This document shows, in pieces, positions 1-10,053 of a stretch of 64,000 nucleotides of DNA. Within the stretch, counting starts at the first letter, position 1. Every line of letters begins with the position of its first letter. The notes below the pieces were generated by a model that did not search any database, was not told where the DNA came from, and was given only the letters and a program-made list of their open reading frames with translations. Made by a program: the position numbers and the translations under genes. The stretch comes from Verrucosispora sp. WMMD573 (GTDB lineage Bacteria > Actinomycetota > Actinomycetes > Mycobacteriales > Micromonosporaceae). The stretch spans positions 744,001 to 808,000 of the forward strand of contig NZ_CP114901.1 in assembly GCF_027497175.1 (NCBI RefSeq). The letters are read 5' to 3'.

Positions 1-168
1 CACCCCGACGTACGGCCCGACCAGACGCAATGCGGCGGTCTCCAGGACCAGGACGGCACCGCTGGAGTAGAAGACCAGGAACGCGGCGAGCCCGTTGGGC
101 AGGGCCCGAGGCGCCTCCGGCGGGGACGGCGCGGACGGGGCCGCCACGTCAGGCGATGGAGAGTTCAT
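1..168 (-). CDS. Truncated N-terminus of a membrane protein, possibly fused MFS/spermidine synthase type
   Basis: Only the first 56 codons lie in the window; the gene runs off the left edge. An ATG at 168 opens a Pro/Ser-rich stretch of about 25 residues, then a hydrophobic segment with FLVFYSSGAVLVLETAALRL and VGPYVGV. The pattern of a hydrophobic helix with a glutamate and an ALRL..PYVG motif resembles the first helix of actinobacterial fused MFS/spermidine synthase-like proteins. It sits 36 bp downstream of the secreted coiled-coil gene, in the same direction, so co-transcription is plausible. No convincing Shine-Dalgarno precedes the ATG. Family assignment is an inference from a short fragment. 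Confidence 0.5.
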   Translation of the reverse strand, partial: MNSPSPDVAAPSAPSPPEAPRALPNGLAAFLVFYSSGAVLVLETAALRLVGPYVGV

Positions 169-204
169 CGTGGCGATGGTACGCAGCGGCCCCGGGCCGG
201 CGGG

Positions 205-1221
205 TCAGTACATCGAGAGATGAACGTGGTTCGTGTGGTCGGCGGCCGGGCTGCCGCTACCGCTGTACGCCCGCCAGCCGGTGCCCGGGTGCCAGATCTG
301 GCGGTACCAGATGACGTAGAGCACCCCGAGCCGATCGGCGTTGCGGACGTGCCAGGCGGCCAGGCTGTCACCGTACGACTTGTCGCCACCGGTCGCCGTG
401 CGGTCCTCGAAGCCGTTCGTGGCGGCGGAGAAGTCGCAGGCCCGACCCTTGGGGTGCTCGCCGGAGCCGCCGCTGCGGTAGCAGGACACGTGCCGCTTGT
501 ATCCGGCGGCCTGGGTCTGATTCAGCGCGTGCAGGGTGCGGGGCGTGATGCAGCCCGAGGTGGTCGGGTCGTTCACCGAGCACGACTCGCCGGGCCAGGA
601 GCCGTCGGAGTTACGCGGCGCCGGCTTCGCCGAGGTGGAACTGCCGCCGCTGAACCCGCCGCCGCTGCCCGAGCTGACCGCGGCCAGGGCCGCCTCGGCC
701 TCCTTCTTCTTCTTCGCCATCACGGCCAACTGCTTGGTCTGTTCGCGCACCTCGGCGTTGATCGCGAGCTTCGCCTGCCGGGCCTGCTCACGCGCCTCGG
801 TCAGGTCCCGGATCCGGCGGCTGTCCCGCTGGGCCATCATGTCCAGGTTGGCGGCCCGCTGCACGAACGCCTCCGGGGTCGCGCTGTCCAGTAGCACGGC
901 AGCCGGGCTGAGCCGCCCGACCCGGTACGACTGCGCGGCCACCTCACCGACCATGGCGGTCAGCTCGTCCAGCCGGCCCTCCATCGCGGACAACTCCTTG
1001 GCCATCTGCTGCTGCCGCTTCTTGGAGCCGTCCAGCTTGCGCTTGGCGTCGATGTGCGCCTTGGCGGTGGCTTCCAGGGCGTCCCGCAGCTTCTTGCTGC
1101 CACCCTCGTTGGGCTCGGCGTACGCCGGCACGGCACCCATGCCGAGCAGCAGCGCCACGCCGGCGAGCAGGGCGATCAGCGACCGGCGAACATCCCGCCG
1201 GACGGACATGGACCTGCGCAC
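205..1221 (-). CDS. Secreted coiled-coil protein with peptidase-like C-terminal domain
   Basis: The product is a 338-residue exported protein. The chosen GTG at 1221 has an AAAGGA ribosome site 8 nt upstream; an in-frame ATG follows at 1209. The N-terminus is arginine-rich, then a hydrophobic helix ends at a likely signal peptidase site (AYA/EP). Residues about 45-185 are Lys/Glu/Ala-rich heptads predicted to form a coiled coil, followed by a Gly/Ser linker. The last 120 residues carry four Cys and the motifs GEHPKGRACDF and NHVHLSMY. This H-x6-D...HxH spacing resembles the zinc site of LAS-type (VanY/M15-like) peptidoglycan peptidases. A role in wall remodelling is an inference; catalytic activity is not established. 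Confidence 0.8.
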   Translation of the reverse strand: MRRSMSVRRDVRRSLIALLAGVALLLGMGAVPAYAEPNEGGSKKLRDALEATAKAHIDAKRKLDGSKKRQQQMAKELSAMEGRLDELTAMVGEVAAQSYRVGRLSPAAVLLDSATPEAFVQRAANLDMMAQRDSRRIRDLTEAREQARQAKLAINAEVREQTKQLAVMAKKKKEAEAALAAVSSGSGGGFSGGSSTSAKPAPRNSDGSWPGESCSVNDPTTSGCITPRTLHALNQTQAAGYKRHVSCYRSGGSGEHPKGRACDFSAATNGFEDRTATGGDKSYGDSLAAWHVRNADRLGVLYVIWYRQIWHPGTGWRAYSGSGSPAADHTNHVHLSMY

Positions 1222-1445
1222 GAAAGCATCCTTTCGTCGGCCGCCGGCCCCCGATGAGCACCACTGCGCGGCGGCGACCCCCGCCGGCGCCGGTCGGCGG
1301 CCTGCTGGCGGAAGGCCGCCGGTCAGGATACCGGAACCGGCCCCCCCGACCAGCCCACCGACCCCGCAACCCCCACAACCCTCAACCCCCCGCAACCACC
1401 CCCTCACCCTCCGCCCACCCCCACCCCCACCCCACCCTCACCGCT

Positions 1446-1510
1446 GCGTTGATCATGAGGTTGGCGGCATTTTCAGAGATCAAACTTGCCGTCTACCTCA
1501 TGATCAACGC
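1446..1510. repeat. Inverted-repeat element, family A copy 1
   Basis: Two 23-nt arms (1446-1468 and 1488-1510) pair with three mismatches around a 19-nt loop. The outer ends are GCGTTGATCATGAGG and its complement, and the core from TTGATCAT to ATGATCAA spans 59 bp. Three more copies lie at 26.2, 60.1 and 62.1 kb. C-rich sequence on the left (about 1384-1440) and G-rich sequence on the right extend the dyad. It sits just past the stop of the inositol monophosphatase-like gene, so it may act as a terminator. The rest of the 1222-1544 gap shows no gene. Confidence 0.85.
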
Positions 1511-1524
1511 GGCGGTGGTGAGGT

Positions 1525-1544
1525 GGGGTTGGGTGGGGTGGGGG
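1525..1544 (+). other. G-run tract able to form a quadruplex
   Basis: Four G-runs of 4, 3, 4 and 5 bases separated by TT, T and T form a short-loop G-quadruplex motif on the plus strand. It ends at the stop codon of the neighbouring minus-strand gene and flanks family A copy 1. In the transcript of that gene the tract is C-rich, so any quadruplex would be in DNA or in antisense RNA. Folding is inferred from the pattern only. Confidence 0.55.
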
Positions 1545-2354
1545 TTAGGTGGGGAGGAGGGTGGTTTGGACTTTGGTCCAGACCTCTTGGTTGGCGGCTA
1601 TCAGCAGGCCGTGTTCGGTGTCGGCGGGGTGGTAGTCCGTGCCGTCGAGCCGGCGGGCGACGCCACCTGCGGCCCGCACCAGCAGGGTGCCCGGGCCGTG
1701 ATCCCAGGGCAGGGTCCGCCAGAACAGCACGAACTGCTGCCGGCCGGTGAGCACGTCGAGATACTCACGACCGGCGCAGTGCTGCCCCGGCAGCAACTCG
1801 CCGAGCCGCGCACCGCCCGCCTCCACCGTGCGCCGGGACGGCCCCGGCAGGAACTTCGTCATCGCGGTGCCCCGCAGCTCACCCGTCGGCGGCGACCCGT
1901 CGGGCAGGTGCAACGGCCGACCGTCCAGGTACGTGCCCTCGCCGGCACGGCCGGTCGCCAACGCGTCGGCCAGCGGGTCGAACACCCAGGCGGCCACCGG
2001 TTCACCATCGGTGAGCAGGGAGACCATCAACGCGAACGGGCGGCGACCCGCCGCGAAGTTCGCGGTGCCGTCGACCGGGTCGACCAACCACACGTCTCCC
2101 GAGGCTCGCAGGTGCCGCAACAGGTCGGGATCGTCGGCCACCGCCTCCTCGCCGACCACAACCGAGCCGGGGCGCAGCCGGCGCAACCGGGCGCTGATCA
2201 TTTCCTCGGCCCGGCGGTCGGCGACCGTGACCAGCTCACCGGGGGCCTTCTCGCTCACGTCGGCGGCGTCGAGATGGCGGAACAAGGGCAGCACGACGCG
2301 GTCGGCGGTCTCCCGCAGCAGCCCGGAGACGTCGTCGAGCAGGGTGTCAACCAC
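1545..2354 (-). CDS. Inositol monophosphatase family protein
   Basis: A 269-residue member of the Mg2+-dependent, Li+-sensitive phosphatase family (inositol monophosphatase / 3',5'-bisphosphate nucleotidase / histidinol-phosphatase type). Visible motifs are GEEAV (metal-binding Glu), DPVDGTANF (family signature) and [15 protein letters not shown] near the C-terminus (second signature). Length is typical. The gene overlaps the upstream response regulator by 8 bp and ends a tightly overlapping four-gene run, so it is probably translationally coupled to the signalling genes. The substrate cannot be read from the sequence; inositol phosphate, histidinol phosphate or PAP are all possible. Confidence 0.85.
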   Translation of the reverse strand: MVDTLLDDVSGLLRETADRVVLPLFRHLDAADVSEKAPGELVTVADRRAEEMISARLRRLRPGSVVVGEEAVADDPDLLRHLRASGDVWLVDPVDGTANFAAGRRPFALMVSLLTDGEPVAAWVFDPLADALATGRAGEGTYLDGRPLHLPDGSPPTGELRGTAMTKFLPGPSRRTVEAGGARLGELLPGQHCAGREYLDVLTGRQQFVLFWRTLPWDHGPGTLLVRAAGGVARRLDGTDYHPADTEHGLLIAANQEVWTKVQTTLLPT

Positions 2355-2795
2355 GCGGCGGCAGCTTCACCACGCTGACGAAGAACTCGTCGATCTGCCG
2401 GACCACCGCGATGAACTGCTCGAAGTCGACCGGCTTGGTCACGTACGCGTTCGCGTGCAGCTGGTAGCTGCGCAGGATGTCCTCGTCGGCCTGGGAGGTG
2501 GTCAGCACCACCACCGGGATCCGGCAGAGCTGCTCGTCCTTCTTGATCTCCTCCAGCACCTCCCGGCCGTCCCGGCGGGGCAGGTTCAGGTCGAGCAGGA
2601 TCAGGTCGGGCAGCTGGGCGTCCGCGTACTGGCCCTCGCGACGCAGGTAGGCCAGCGCCTCGGCACCGTCGGAGACGACGTTGAGCCGGTTGCGCAGCTT
2701 GTGCTCCTCGAACGCTTCCTGGGTCATCAACACGTCACCCGGGTCGTCCTCGACCAGGAGCACCTCGATCGGGCTGTTGCCGTCCGCCGGCGCGG

Positions 2796-2799
<4 letters not shown>
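2347..2799 (-). CDS. Single-domain response regulator (Rcp1-like)
   Basis: A 150-residue stand-alone receiver domain without an output domain. The acidic pair is D18/D19, the phospho-acceptor is D70 in LILLDLNLP, the conserved Thr is at 100-101 and the Lys is K122 in TKPVDF. The sequence [15 protein letters not shown] is typical of the Rcp1/CheY-like group that pairs with phytochrome-like or CHASE-type kinases. Its start overlaps the kinase stop by 4 bp and its end overlaps the phosphatase gene by 8 bp. It is most likely phosphorylated by the adjacent kinase and works by protein-protein interaction. Confidence 0.9.
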
Positions 2800-4573
<1,774 letters not shown>

Positions 4574-4577
<4 letters not shown>

Positions 4578-5824
4578 CGGCCACCACCCCGGGAAACCAG
4601 CAGCATCGCCACATCGTCGGCGAACGGACCGTCGTTGAGCTGCTCGGCCCGCCCTACCAGCCAGGCCGGCAGATCGGGCAGCGCAACCGCCCGGCTGTCC
4701 GGCTCGGTCAGCAGGCGGGTCAGGCCGGGCACGTCGAGCCGTTCGTCGCCCGCGCCCACCCGGCCCTCGATCAGACCATCGGTGTACATCAACAGAGACC
4801 AGTCCTCGGTGTCGAACTTCAGGTCGAAGGCGACGGGCCGGCGCGGCCGTACGCCGAGCAGCAGCCCACCCGGGGCCGGCACCGGCGTCACCCGCCCCCC
4901 GGCGAGCAGCACCGGTGGCGGATGGCCGGCCAGCCGCACCGTCGCTTGGCCGGCGTTCAGGTCCAGCCGAGCCGTCGCCACGGTCGCGAAGATCTCCTGC
5001 AGCCGACGCTCGCTCATCAGCACCTGTTCCAGCGCGGGAAGCACCTCGTCGTCCGGCACTCCGGCGAGAATCAGCGCCCGCCAGGCCACCCGCAGTTCGA
5101 CGCCGAGGGCGGCCTCGTCCACGCCGTGTCCGCAGACGTCACCGATGATCAGATCCACCCGGTCCGGACGGGTCTGCACCACGTCGTAGAAGTCCCCGCC
5201 GATCAGGGCGGCGTGCCGGCCGGGCCGGTAGAAGGTGTGTACGGCGATCTGATCGGTCGACATCAGCGGCTGGGGCAGCAGGCCGCGCTCCAACCGGGCC
5301 GACTCGGCCTGGCGCAGCTCCACCTCACGCAGCCGGCGGGCGTTCTCGTCGGCCCGCTTGCGCTCCACCGCGTAGCGCAGCGCCCGGGTCAGCAGAATCC
5401 CGTCGACCTGACCCTTGACCAGGTAATCCTGTGCCCCCTCGGCAACTGCCACGATGCCCAGGTGCTCGTCGGTGCGGCCGGTGAGCACACAGACGGCCGC
5501 GCTGCCGGACATCTCCAGCACCTGCCGCAGCCCGTCCAGCCCCTGTGCGTCGGGCAACCCCAGGTCGAGCAGTACGCAGTCGACCCCCGCGATCCGTCGG
5601 CGGGCCTCGCTCAGGCTGGTGGCCACCAGCAGGTCGATCCCGGAGTTCGTCTCGGCCAGCAGCTCGCCGACCAGGAAGGCGTCACCCTCGTCGTCCTCCA
5701 CCAGCAGCACGCTCAGCCGCTCCCCGGGCGGCAGGTTCGGGTTGCCACCCAGCCCGCCCTGTGGGTACGGCCACGACACGACGGAGGGACCGGTCGTCCC
5801 GGTCCCCCGGGCCGGCCGGGTCAC
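4574..5824 (-). CDS. Response regulator fused to SpoIIE/PP2C-type phosphatase
   Basis: The protein has a receiver domain (VEDDEGDAFL, phospho-acceptor Asp in CVLLDLGLPDAQG, Lys in YLVKGQVDG), a short helical linker rich in Arg/Glu, and a PP2C-like SpoIIE domain. The phosphatase motifs are GGDFYDVV, IGDVCGHGVDEA, YTDGLIEGR and ADDVAMLLV, with the metal-binding aspartates present. Proteins of this type usually dephosphorylate anti-sigma-factor antagonists, so phosphorylation by the downstream kinase may control a partner-switching cascade. The start is uncertain. A strong GGAAGGAG site ends 6 nt before an in-frame ATC at 5854, but the nearest standard start is the GTG at 5824. A GTG at 5908 lacks a ribosome site. 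Confidence 0.88.
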
Positions 5825-5886
5825 CGCCGCGACTGGCGGCTGATCGCTGGTGATGTCGGGCTCCTTCCGAGTGCCCTGCTGATCCT

Positions 5887-5892
5887 GTATTA
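5887..5892 (-). promoter_or_regulatory. Candidate -10 element for the signalling operon
   Basis: On the minus strand a TAATAC hexamer lies in the gap between the divergent phosphatase and M28 peptidase genes. It is the only A/T-rich hexamer near a good -10 consensus in this gap and would give a short leader containing the GGAAGGAG ribosome site. No good -35 is seen 17-18 bp upstream, so the call is tentative. Confidence 0.35.
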
Positions 5893-5983
5893 GACAACGT
5901 TCGCACACAACACGACGGGCCACCCTCGGGTGGCATGGAGGATGATGTCCACCCCAGGACCACCCCCTCGCAAGGAGCCACCC

Positions 5984-8362
5984 GTGGGCGCACCCCCCAC
6001 CCCCGCCGCCGACCGCGCCTTCAGCAGGCCGCGTCGACGTCCCCTCGCCGCGCTGGCGGCACTCGTCGCGCTCGTCGCCGTCGGCGCGGGCGCTCTGCTC
6101 GACCTGCGTCCTCCGGCACCCCGGCCGACCGACACGCCGCCCGGCGAGTTCAGCGCCGGGCGCGCCTACCCGCACGTGACGCAGGTCGCCGGGCGACCAC
6201 ACGTCGCGGGCAGCCCGGCCAACGAGGCGGTCCGCGGCTACCTGGAAGGCGTACTGCGTGACCTCGGGCTCCAGACGCAGGTGCAGGACACCGTCGCCGA
6301 GGAAGCCGGACAGCTCAGCGGCGCGGCGGGTGGCGCCACCCTGGCCCGGGTCCGCAACGTGGTGGCCCGGCTGCCCGGCACCGCCCCCACCGGGACGGTG
6401 TTCCTGGTCGCGCACTACGACGCGGTGCAGACCGGGCCGGGCGGCAACGACGACGCCGCCGGGGTCGCGACCATCCTGGAGGTGGCCCGCGCGCTGACCG
6501 ACGGCCCGGCGCCCCGCAACGACGTCGTCTTCGTGCTCACCGACGCCGAGGAGGCGTGCCTCTGCGGAGCCTCGACGTTCGCCTCCGAGCACCCACTTGC
6601 CGCCGGCAAGGGGGTGGTGCTCAACCTGGAGGCGAGGGGTCGCACCGGTCCGGTGATCATGTTCGAGACGTCGCCGGAGAACGCGCGTCTGGTCGAGGTC
6701 TTCGGCCGGGCCGCACCGCACCCGGTGGGCACCTCCTTCGCGGTCGAGGTGTACCGCGCGCTGCCCAACGACACCGACTTCACCGCCTTCCTCGACGAGG
6801 GGTTCCTCGGGCTGAACTCGGCGTACCTGGATGGTGGCGCGATCTACCACACGCCGCTGGACACCCCCGCCTCGATGGACCGGGCCAGCCTCCAACACCA
6901 CGGGGACAACACCCTCGGTCTCGCCAAGGAGTTCGGTCGGATCGACCTCGGCGACCTGCGCGCCGGTCACGACGCCACCTACTTCCCCGTGCCCGGCGGT
7001 CTCGCCCGCTACCCCGGCTGGCTGGTACTGCCGTTGGCGCTGCTGGCGCTGGCCGGCGTGGTCGGGCTCGGCTGGCTGGCCCGACGGCGGAACCGGGTCA
7101 CCACCGGTCGGCTGGCCGCCGGCTTCGGCTTGGCTCTGGTGCCGATCGTGGTGGCCCCGCTGGGCGCCCAGTTGCTCTGGGCGGCGATCCTCGCCCTCCG
7201 GCCGGGAAACGCCGAACTGCTCGACCCGTACCGGCCGACCTGGTACCGACTGGCCGTGCTGGCGCTCGCCGCCGCCGTCGTGTTCGCCTGGTACGCGCTG
7301 AGCCGACGCCGGATCGGCCCGGCCGCGCTGGCGATCGGCGGGCTCGGCTGGCTGGCGCTGCTCGGCGTACTGCTGGCGTTCCTGGCGCCCGGCGGGGCCT
7401 ACCTGGCGACCCTGCCCGCCCTGGCGGGGGCGCTCGGCGGGCTGGTGGCGCTGGCCACCCGCCTCGACGGGCCGGTACCGGTGATCGCGGTGACCGTCGC
7501 GGCCGCGGTCGCGGTGCTCCTACTGCTGCCCACCGTCGTGCTGCTCTTCCCGGCGCTGGGCATGGCGATGGGCGGCGTCGCGGCGCTCTTCGCGGTGCTG
7601 CTCGGTCTCGCCGCGCTGCCGGTGGTCGACCTGCTGCACCCACAGGCTGGCGGTCAGCGGGGCACGATGGCGCTGCGGGCCCGCCGACTCGGTGCCCTGC
7701 CGGCCGGGGCCGCTGCGCTGGCCGCGGTGGTCCTCGCCGGGGTCGGGGTCGCCGTCGACCGGTTCGACGCCACGCATCCCGTGCCCACCCATCTGATGTA
7801 CGCGCTGGACGCCGGCACCGGCCAGGCCCGCTGGCTCAGCCACGAGGGCGAGCCACAGCCCTGGACCGACGAGTACGTGGACGGCCCGGTCCAGGTCGCC
7901 GACGAGTTCCCCGGAATCGGCGGCGACGAGTTGCTCGGCGGGCCGGCACAGCCGGCGGACCTGCCCGCGCCCCGGCTGGACGTGCTGACCGACACCACCA
8001 CCGCGGGCGAGCGCACCCTGACCCTCCGGCTCACCCCGCAACGTCAGGTACGCCTGACCACCCTGCACGTCGACACGGACACCGCCGAAGTGCGGCGGGC
8101 CGAGGTCGCCGGCCGCCCGGTTCCGGTGGAGACCCGCGACGGCCGCTGGGGATTCGGGGTGGTCTTCCACGCCCCACCGCCCGAGGGAATCGAGGTCACG
8201 CTAACCGTCACGCCGAAGGCGGACCGGATCGCGCTGCGCGCGATGGACGCCAGCGACGGCCTCGACGCGCTGCCCGGTTTCCGCCCCCGCCCACCGGACG
8301 TCGGCGTCGCCGGCTCGCACAGCTCCGAGATGCTCGCCGTCGCCCGTACCTACCCGCTGTGA
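5984..8362 (+). CDS. Membrane-bound M28 family zinc peptidase
   Basis: A 792-residue protein. GTG 5984 is chosen because AAGGAG lies 6 nt upstream. One N-terminal helix (about 20-40) leads into an extracytoplasmic M28 aminopeptidase domain with the expected ligands: H144 and D146 in VAHYDAV, D156 in GGNDDAAG, E189/E190 in DAEEACLCG, and later D (PNDTDFTAF) and H (IYHTPLDT). After about residue 340 come some eight to ten hydrophobic helices and a soluble C-terminal region of about 190 residues. This layout resembles large actinobacterial and eukaryotic Fxna/ERMP1-like M28 proteins. It probably trims peptides outside the membrane. It is divergent from the signalling operon. Confidence 0.9.
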   Translation: MGAPPTPAADRAFSRPRRRPLAALAALVALVAVGAGALLDLRPPAPRPTDTPPGEFSAGRAYPHVTQVAGRPHVAGSPANEAVRGYLEGVLRDLGLQTQVQDTVAEEAGQLSGAAGGATLARVRNVVARLPGTAPTGTVFLVAHYDAVQTGPGGNDDAAGVATILEVARALTDGPAPRNDVVFVLTDAEEACLCGASTFASEHPLAAGKGVVLNLEARGRTGPVIMFETSPENARLVEVFGRAAPHPVGTSFAVEVYRALPNDTDFTAFLDEGFLGLNSAYLDGGAIYHTPLDTPASMDRASLQHHGDNTLGLAKEFGRIDLGDLRAGHDATYFPVPGGLARYPGWLVLPLALLALAGVVGLGWLARRRNRVTTGRLAAGFGLALVPIVVAPLGAQLLWAAILALRPGNAELLDPYRPTWYRLAVLALAAAVVFAWYALSRRRIGPAALAIGGLGWLALLGVLLAFLAPGGAYLATLPALAGALGGLVALATRLDGPVPVIAVTVAAAVAVLLLLPTVVLLFPALGMAMGGVAALFAVLLGLAALPVVDLLHPQAGGQRGTMALRARRLGALPAGAAALAAVVLAGVGVAVDRFDATHPVPTHLMYALDAGTGQARWLSHEGEPQPWTDEYVDGPVQVADEFPGIGGDELLGGPAQPADLPAPRLDVLTDTTTAGERTLTLRLTPQRQVRLTTLHVDTDTAEVRRAEVAGRPVPVETRDGRWGFGVVFHAPPPEGIEVTLTVTPKADRIALRAMDASDGLDALPGFRPRPPDVGVAGSHSSEMLAVARTYPL

Positions 8363-8366
8363 AGGG

Positions 8367-8621
8367 CTACTTCCAGCGGAAATGGACGAAGAGGCGGCCG
8401 AAGTTCTTGGAGTCCTTCTCGACCCGGTGGTAGAGCTGCTTGACATCCTTCTGGTCGAGGAAGCGCAGCACCCGCTTCTTGAGCTGACCGGAGCCCTTGC
8501 CTGGGATGATCTCGACGAGGGTGGCCTTCTTGGCCACCGCCTCGTCCATGATCCCGCGCAGCGCCCGGTCGATGTCGTGGCCCTTGTTGAAGATGTCGTG
8601 CAGGTCCAGCTTCAGCTTCAT
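8367..8621 (-). CDS. Small stand-alone Smr-domain protein
   Basis: An 84-residue protein that is essentially one Smr (MutS2 C-terminal-like) domain. It has an N-terminal LKLDLHD motif, the central VEIIPGKGSGQLKKRVLRFL motif (the family GKG loop) and a basic, aromatic C-terminus ending HFRWK. Smr domains bind nucleic acids and some cleave RNA or branched DNA. Here no MutS part is attached. It ends 4 bp from the convergent M28 gene and lies downstream of the TPR gene, separated from it by a strong terminator. Confidence 0.88.
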   Translation of the reverse strand: MKLKLDLHDIFNKGHDIDRALRGIMDEAVAKKATLVEIIPGKGSGQLKKRVLRFLDQKDVKQLYHRVEKDSKNFGRLFVHFRWK

Positions 8622-8724
8622 GCCACGTCCACCGTCCGGTCGGCTCTCATCCGGCCCATGGTAGGCAGGCCGGGCGCCGGCCAGGCCATCCGTGGGCACG
8701 CCGGCTGCCCGGGCCCCCGGACGC

Positions 8725-8756
8725 CGCGAGGGCAGCCCGAACGGGCTGCCCTCGCG
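8725..8756 (-). terminator. Perfect 14-bp stem-loop terminator
   Basis: Arms 8725-8738 (CGCGAGGGCAGCCC) and 8743-8756 pair perfectly around a GAAC loop. It lies 14 bp past the stop of the TPR gene and about 100 bp before the Smr gene, both on the minus strand. There is no U-tract, as is usual in actinomycetes. Confidence 0.85.
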
Positions 8757-8769
8757 ACACCTGTCCGGA

Positions 8770-9138
8770 TCAGCGACCGCCGCCGACCCGGGTCTCGACC
8801 CGACGCAGGGCCGTCGTGTAGTCGTCGTTGGACGAGTGCATGGCCGCCGCGATGCGCAGGTGACGCAGCGCGTCGGTGTACCTGTTGAGCCGTTCCAGCG
8901 TCCGGCCCAGCACGTGGTGGGCGTAGTGGTCGCTGGGGTTGCGGTCGACCATCTCCCGCAGCTGCTCCTCGGCTCGGTTGAGCTGTGCCGACTGGAAGTA
9001 GGCCCGGGCCAGCAACTGGCGTACGGAGGCGTTGTCCGGCTCCGCCTCGATGATCGGTTCGAGCAGCCGGGCCGCGCTGCTGGGGTCGCCCGCCTCGAAG
9101 AACAGGGTCGCCCGCCGGTACTCGGCCAGAAGATCCAT
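8770..9138 (-). CDS. Tetratricopeptide repeat protein
   Basis: A 122-residue all-helical protein with about three TPR units (AEYRRATLFFEAGD, RQLLARAYFQSAQLNRAEEQL, HHVLGRTLERLNRYTDALRHL) and a short tail. ATG 9138 is preferred because GGAGG lies 10 nt upstream; an earlier start at 9165 has no ribosome site. There is no signal peptide, so it is probably a cytoplasmic adaptor. Similar TPR proteins are common in Micromonospora and Streptomyces, with no defined partner. Confidence 0.87.
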   Translation of the reverse strand: MDLLAEYRRATLFFEAGDPSSAARLLEPIIEAEPDNASVRQLLARAYFQSAQLNRAEEQLREMVDRNPSDHYAHHVLGRTLERLNRYTDALRHLRIAAAMHSSNDDYTTALRRVETRVGGGR

Positions 9139-9240
9139 GCCGCCACCCCCTCCGTGTCGCACCACTGCTCCGACGCTGGCACAACACCAGCCGTACCGCG
9201 ACTGTTCCCGGTGGCTTTTCCTGCCCGAGAGAACCTCCTC

Positions 9241-9993
9241 CTACACGGTGGCGAGGTTCCAGGCGCGGACGCCGCCGACTATGCCGGCGCTGTTGGGGAC
9301 CACCACCACGTCGTCACCCATCCGGTTGAGCTGCTCGGGCCGGATCCGCCGCGAGTTCCCGCCACCGAGGTAGAGCCGGTCCCAGCGGAACACCGGACGC
9401 AGCCCCTCCACCACCTGCCGAATCCGTCGGGACCAGAACGCGTCGCCCAGCCGGCGGCGCTCGGGCTCACCGACGTACGTGTCGTAGGTGGTGCCCCAAC
9501 GCACCGGGGCGTGGGAGAGTTCGAGGTGCGGGGCGAGCACCCCGCCGTCGAAGAGGGCGCTGCCCAGCCCGGTGCCGAGGGTCAGCACGAGTTCGCAGCC
9601 GGTGCCGGCGACCACTCCGGCACCGTGCACCTCGGCGTCGTTGAGCACCAGCGCCGGCAGGCCGAACGCGGCCGAGAGCGCGCTGCGGGCGTCGAACCCG
9701 GACCACTCGGCGAGCAGCGCCGGATCGACCCGGCTACGTGGGCCCGAACGGGTCACGTAGTGCGGGGTGGCCACCACCACTCCGTGTCGGATCATGCCAG
9801 GCATGCCGACCGTCACCCGACCGGCCGCCGGCAGCCGACCGCCGAGTTCCACGAGCGTGCGGACGAACAGGTCCGGCGGCAGGGGGTACGGCGTCGGCAC
9901 CCGCATCGGCTGGGCCCGCATGGTGCCCGCCCCGTCGAGGACGGACGCCTTGATTCCGCCGCCCCCGCAGTCGATCGCCAGAGTGGTCAACAC
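9241..9993 (-). CDS. ROK family sugar kinase (polyphosphate glucokinase-like)
   Basis: A 250-residue cytoplasmic ASKHA-fold kinase. It shows the N-terminal phosphate loop LAIDCGGGGIKASVLD, the sugar-binding NDAEVHGAG and a second phosphate loop LTLGTGLGSALF. These fit the ROK family, and the lack of an N-terminal HTH and the short length suggest a kinase like actinobacterial polyphosphate/ATP glucokinase. The usual cysteine-rich ROK zinc motif is not seen. The GTG at 9993 lies 7 nt after a CAGACT hexamer and lacks a ribosome site, so the mRNA may be leaderless. The gene is divergent from the ABC-F gene. Confidence 0.85.
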   Translation of the reverse strand: MLTTLAIDCGGGGIKASVLDGAGTMRAQPMRVPTPYPLPPDLFVRTLVELGGRLPAAGRVTVGMPGMIRHGVVVATPHYVTRSGPRSRVDPALLAEWSGFDARSALSAAFGLPALVLNDAEVHGAGVVAGTGCELVLTLGTGLGSALFDGGVLAPHLELSHAPVRWGTTYDTYVGEPERRRLGDAFWSRRIRQVVEGLRPVFRWDRLYLGGGNSRRIRPEQLNRMGDDVVVVPNSAGIVGGVRAWNLATV

Positions 9994-10053
9994 GCACGTG
10001 AGTCTGCCTCGTCGCAGGGTCCGCCGCGCGACGACGGGTAGGCTCGGCTGCTT

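Noticed and set aside
6556..8433. Long open frames overlapping the M28 gene and many others (for example 3006-5189 plus, 9241-11616 minus full length)
   Set aside because: They are Arg/Pro/Gly-rich shadow frames caused by high GC; no ribosome sites or recognisable domains, and the real genes occupy the other frame.
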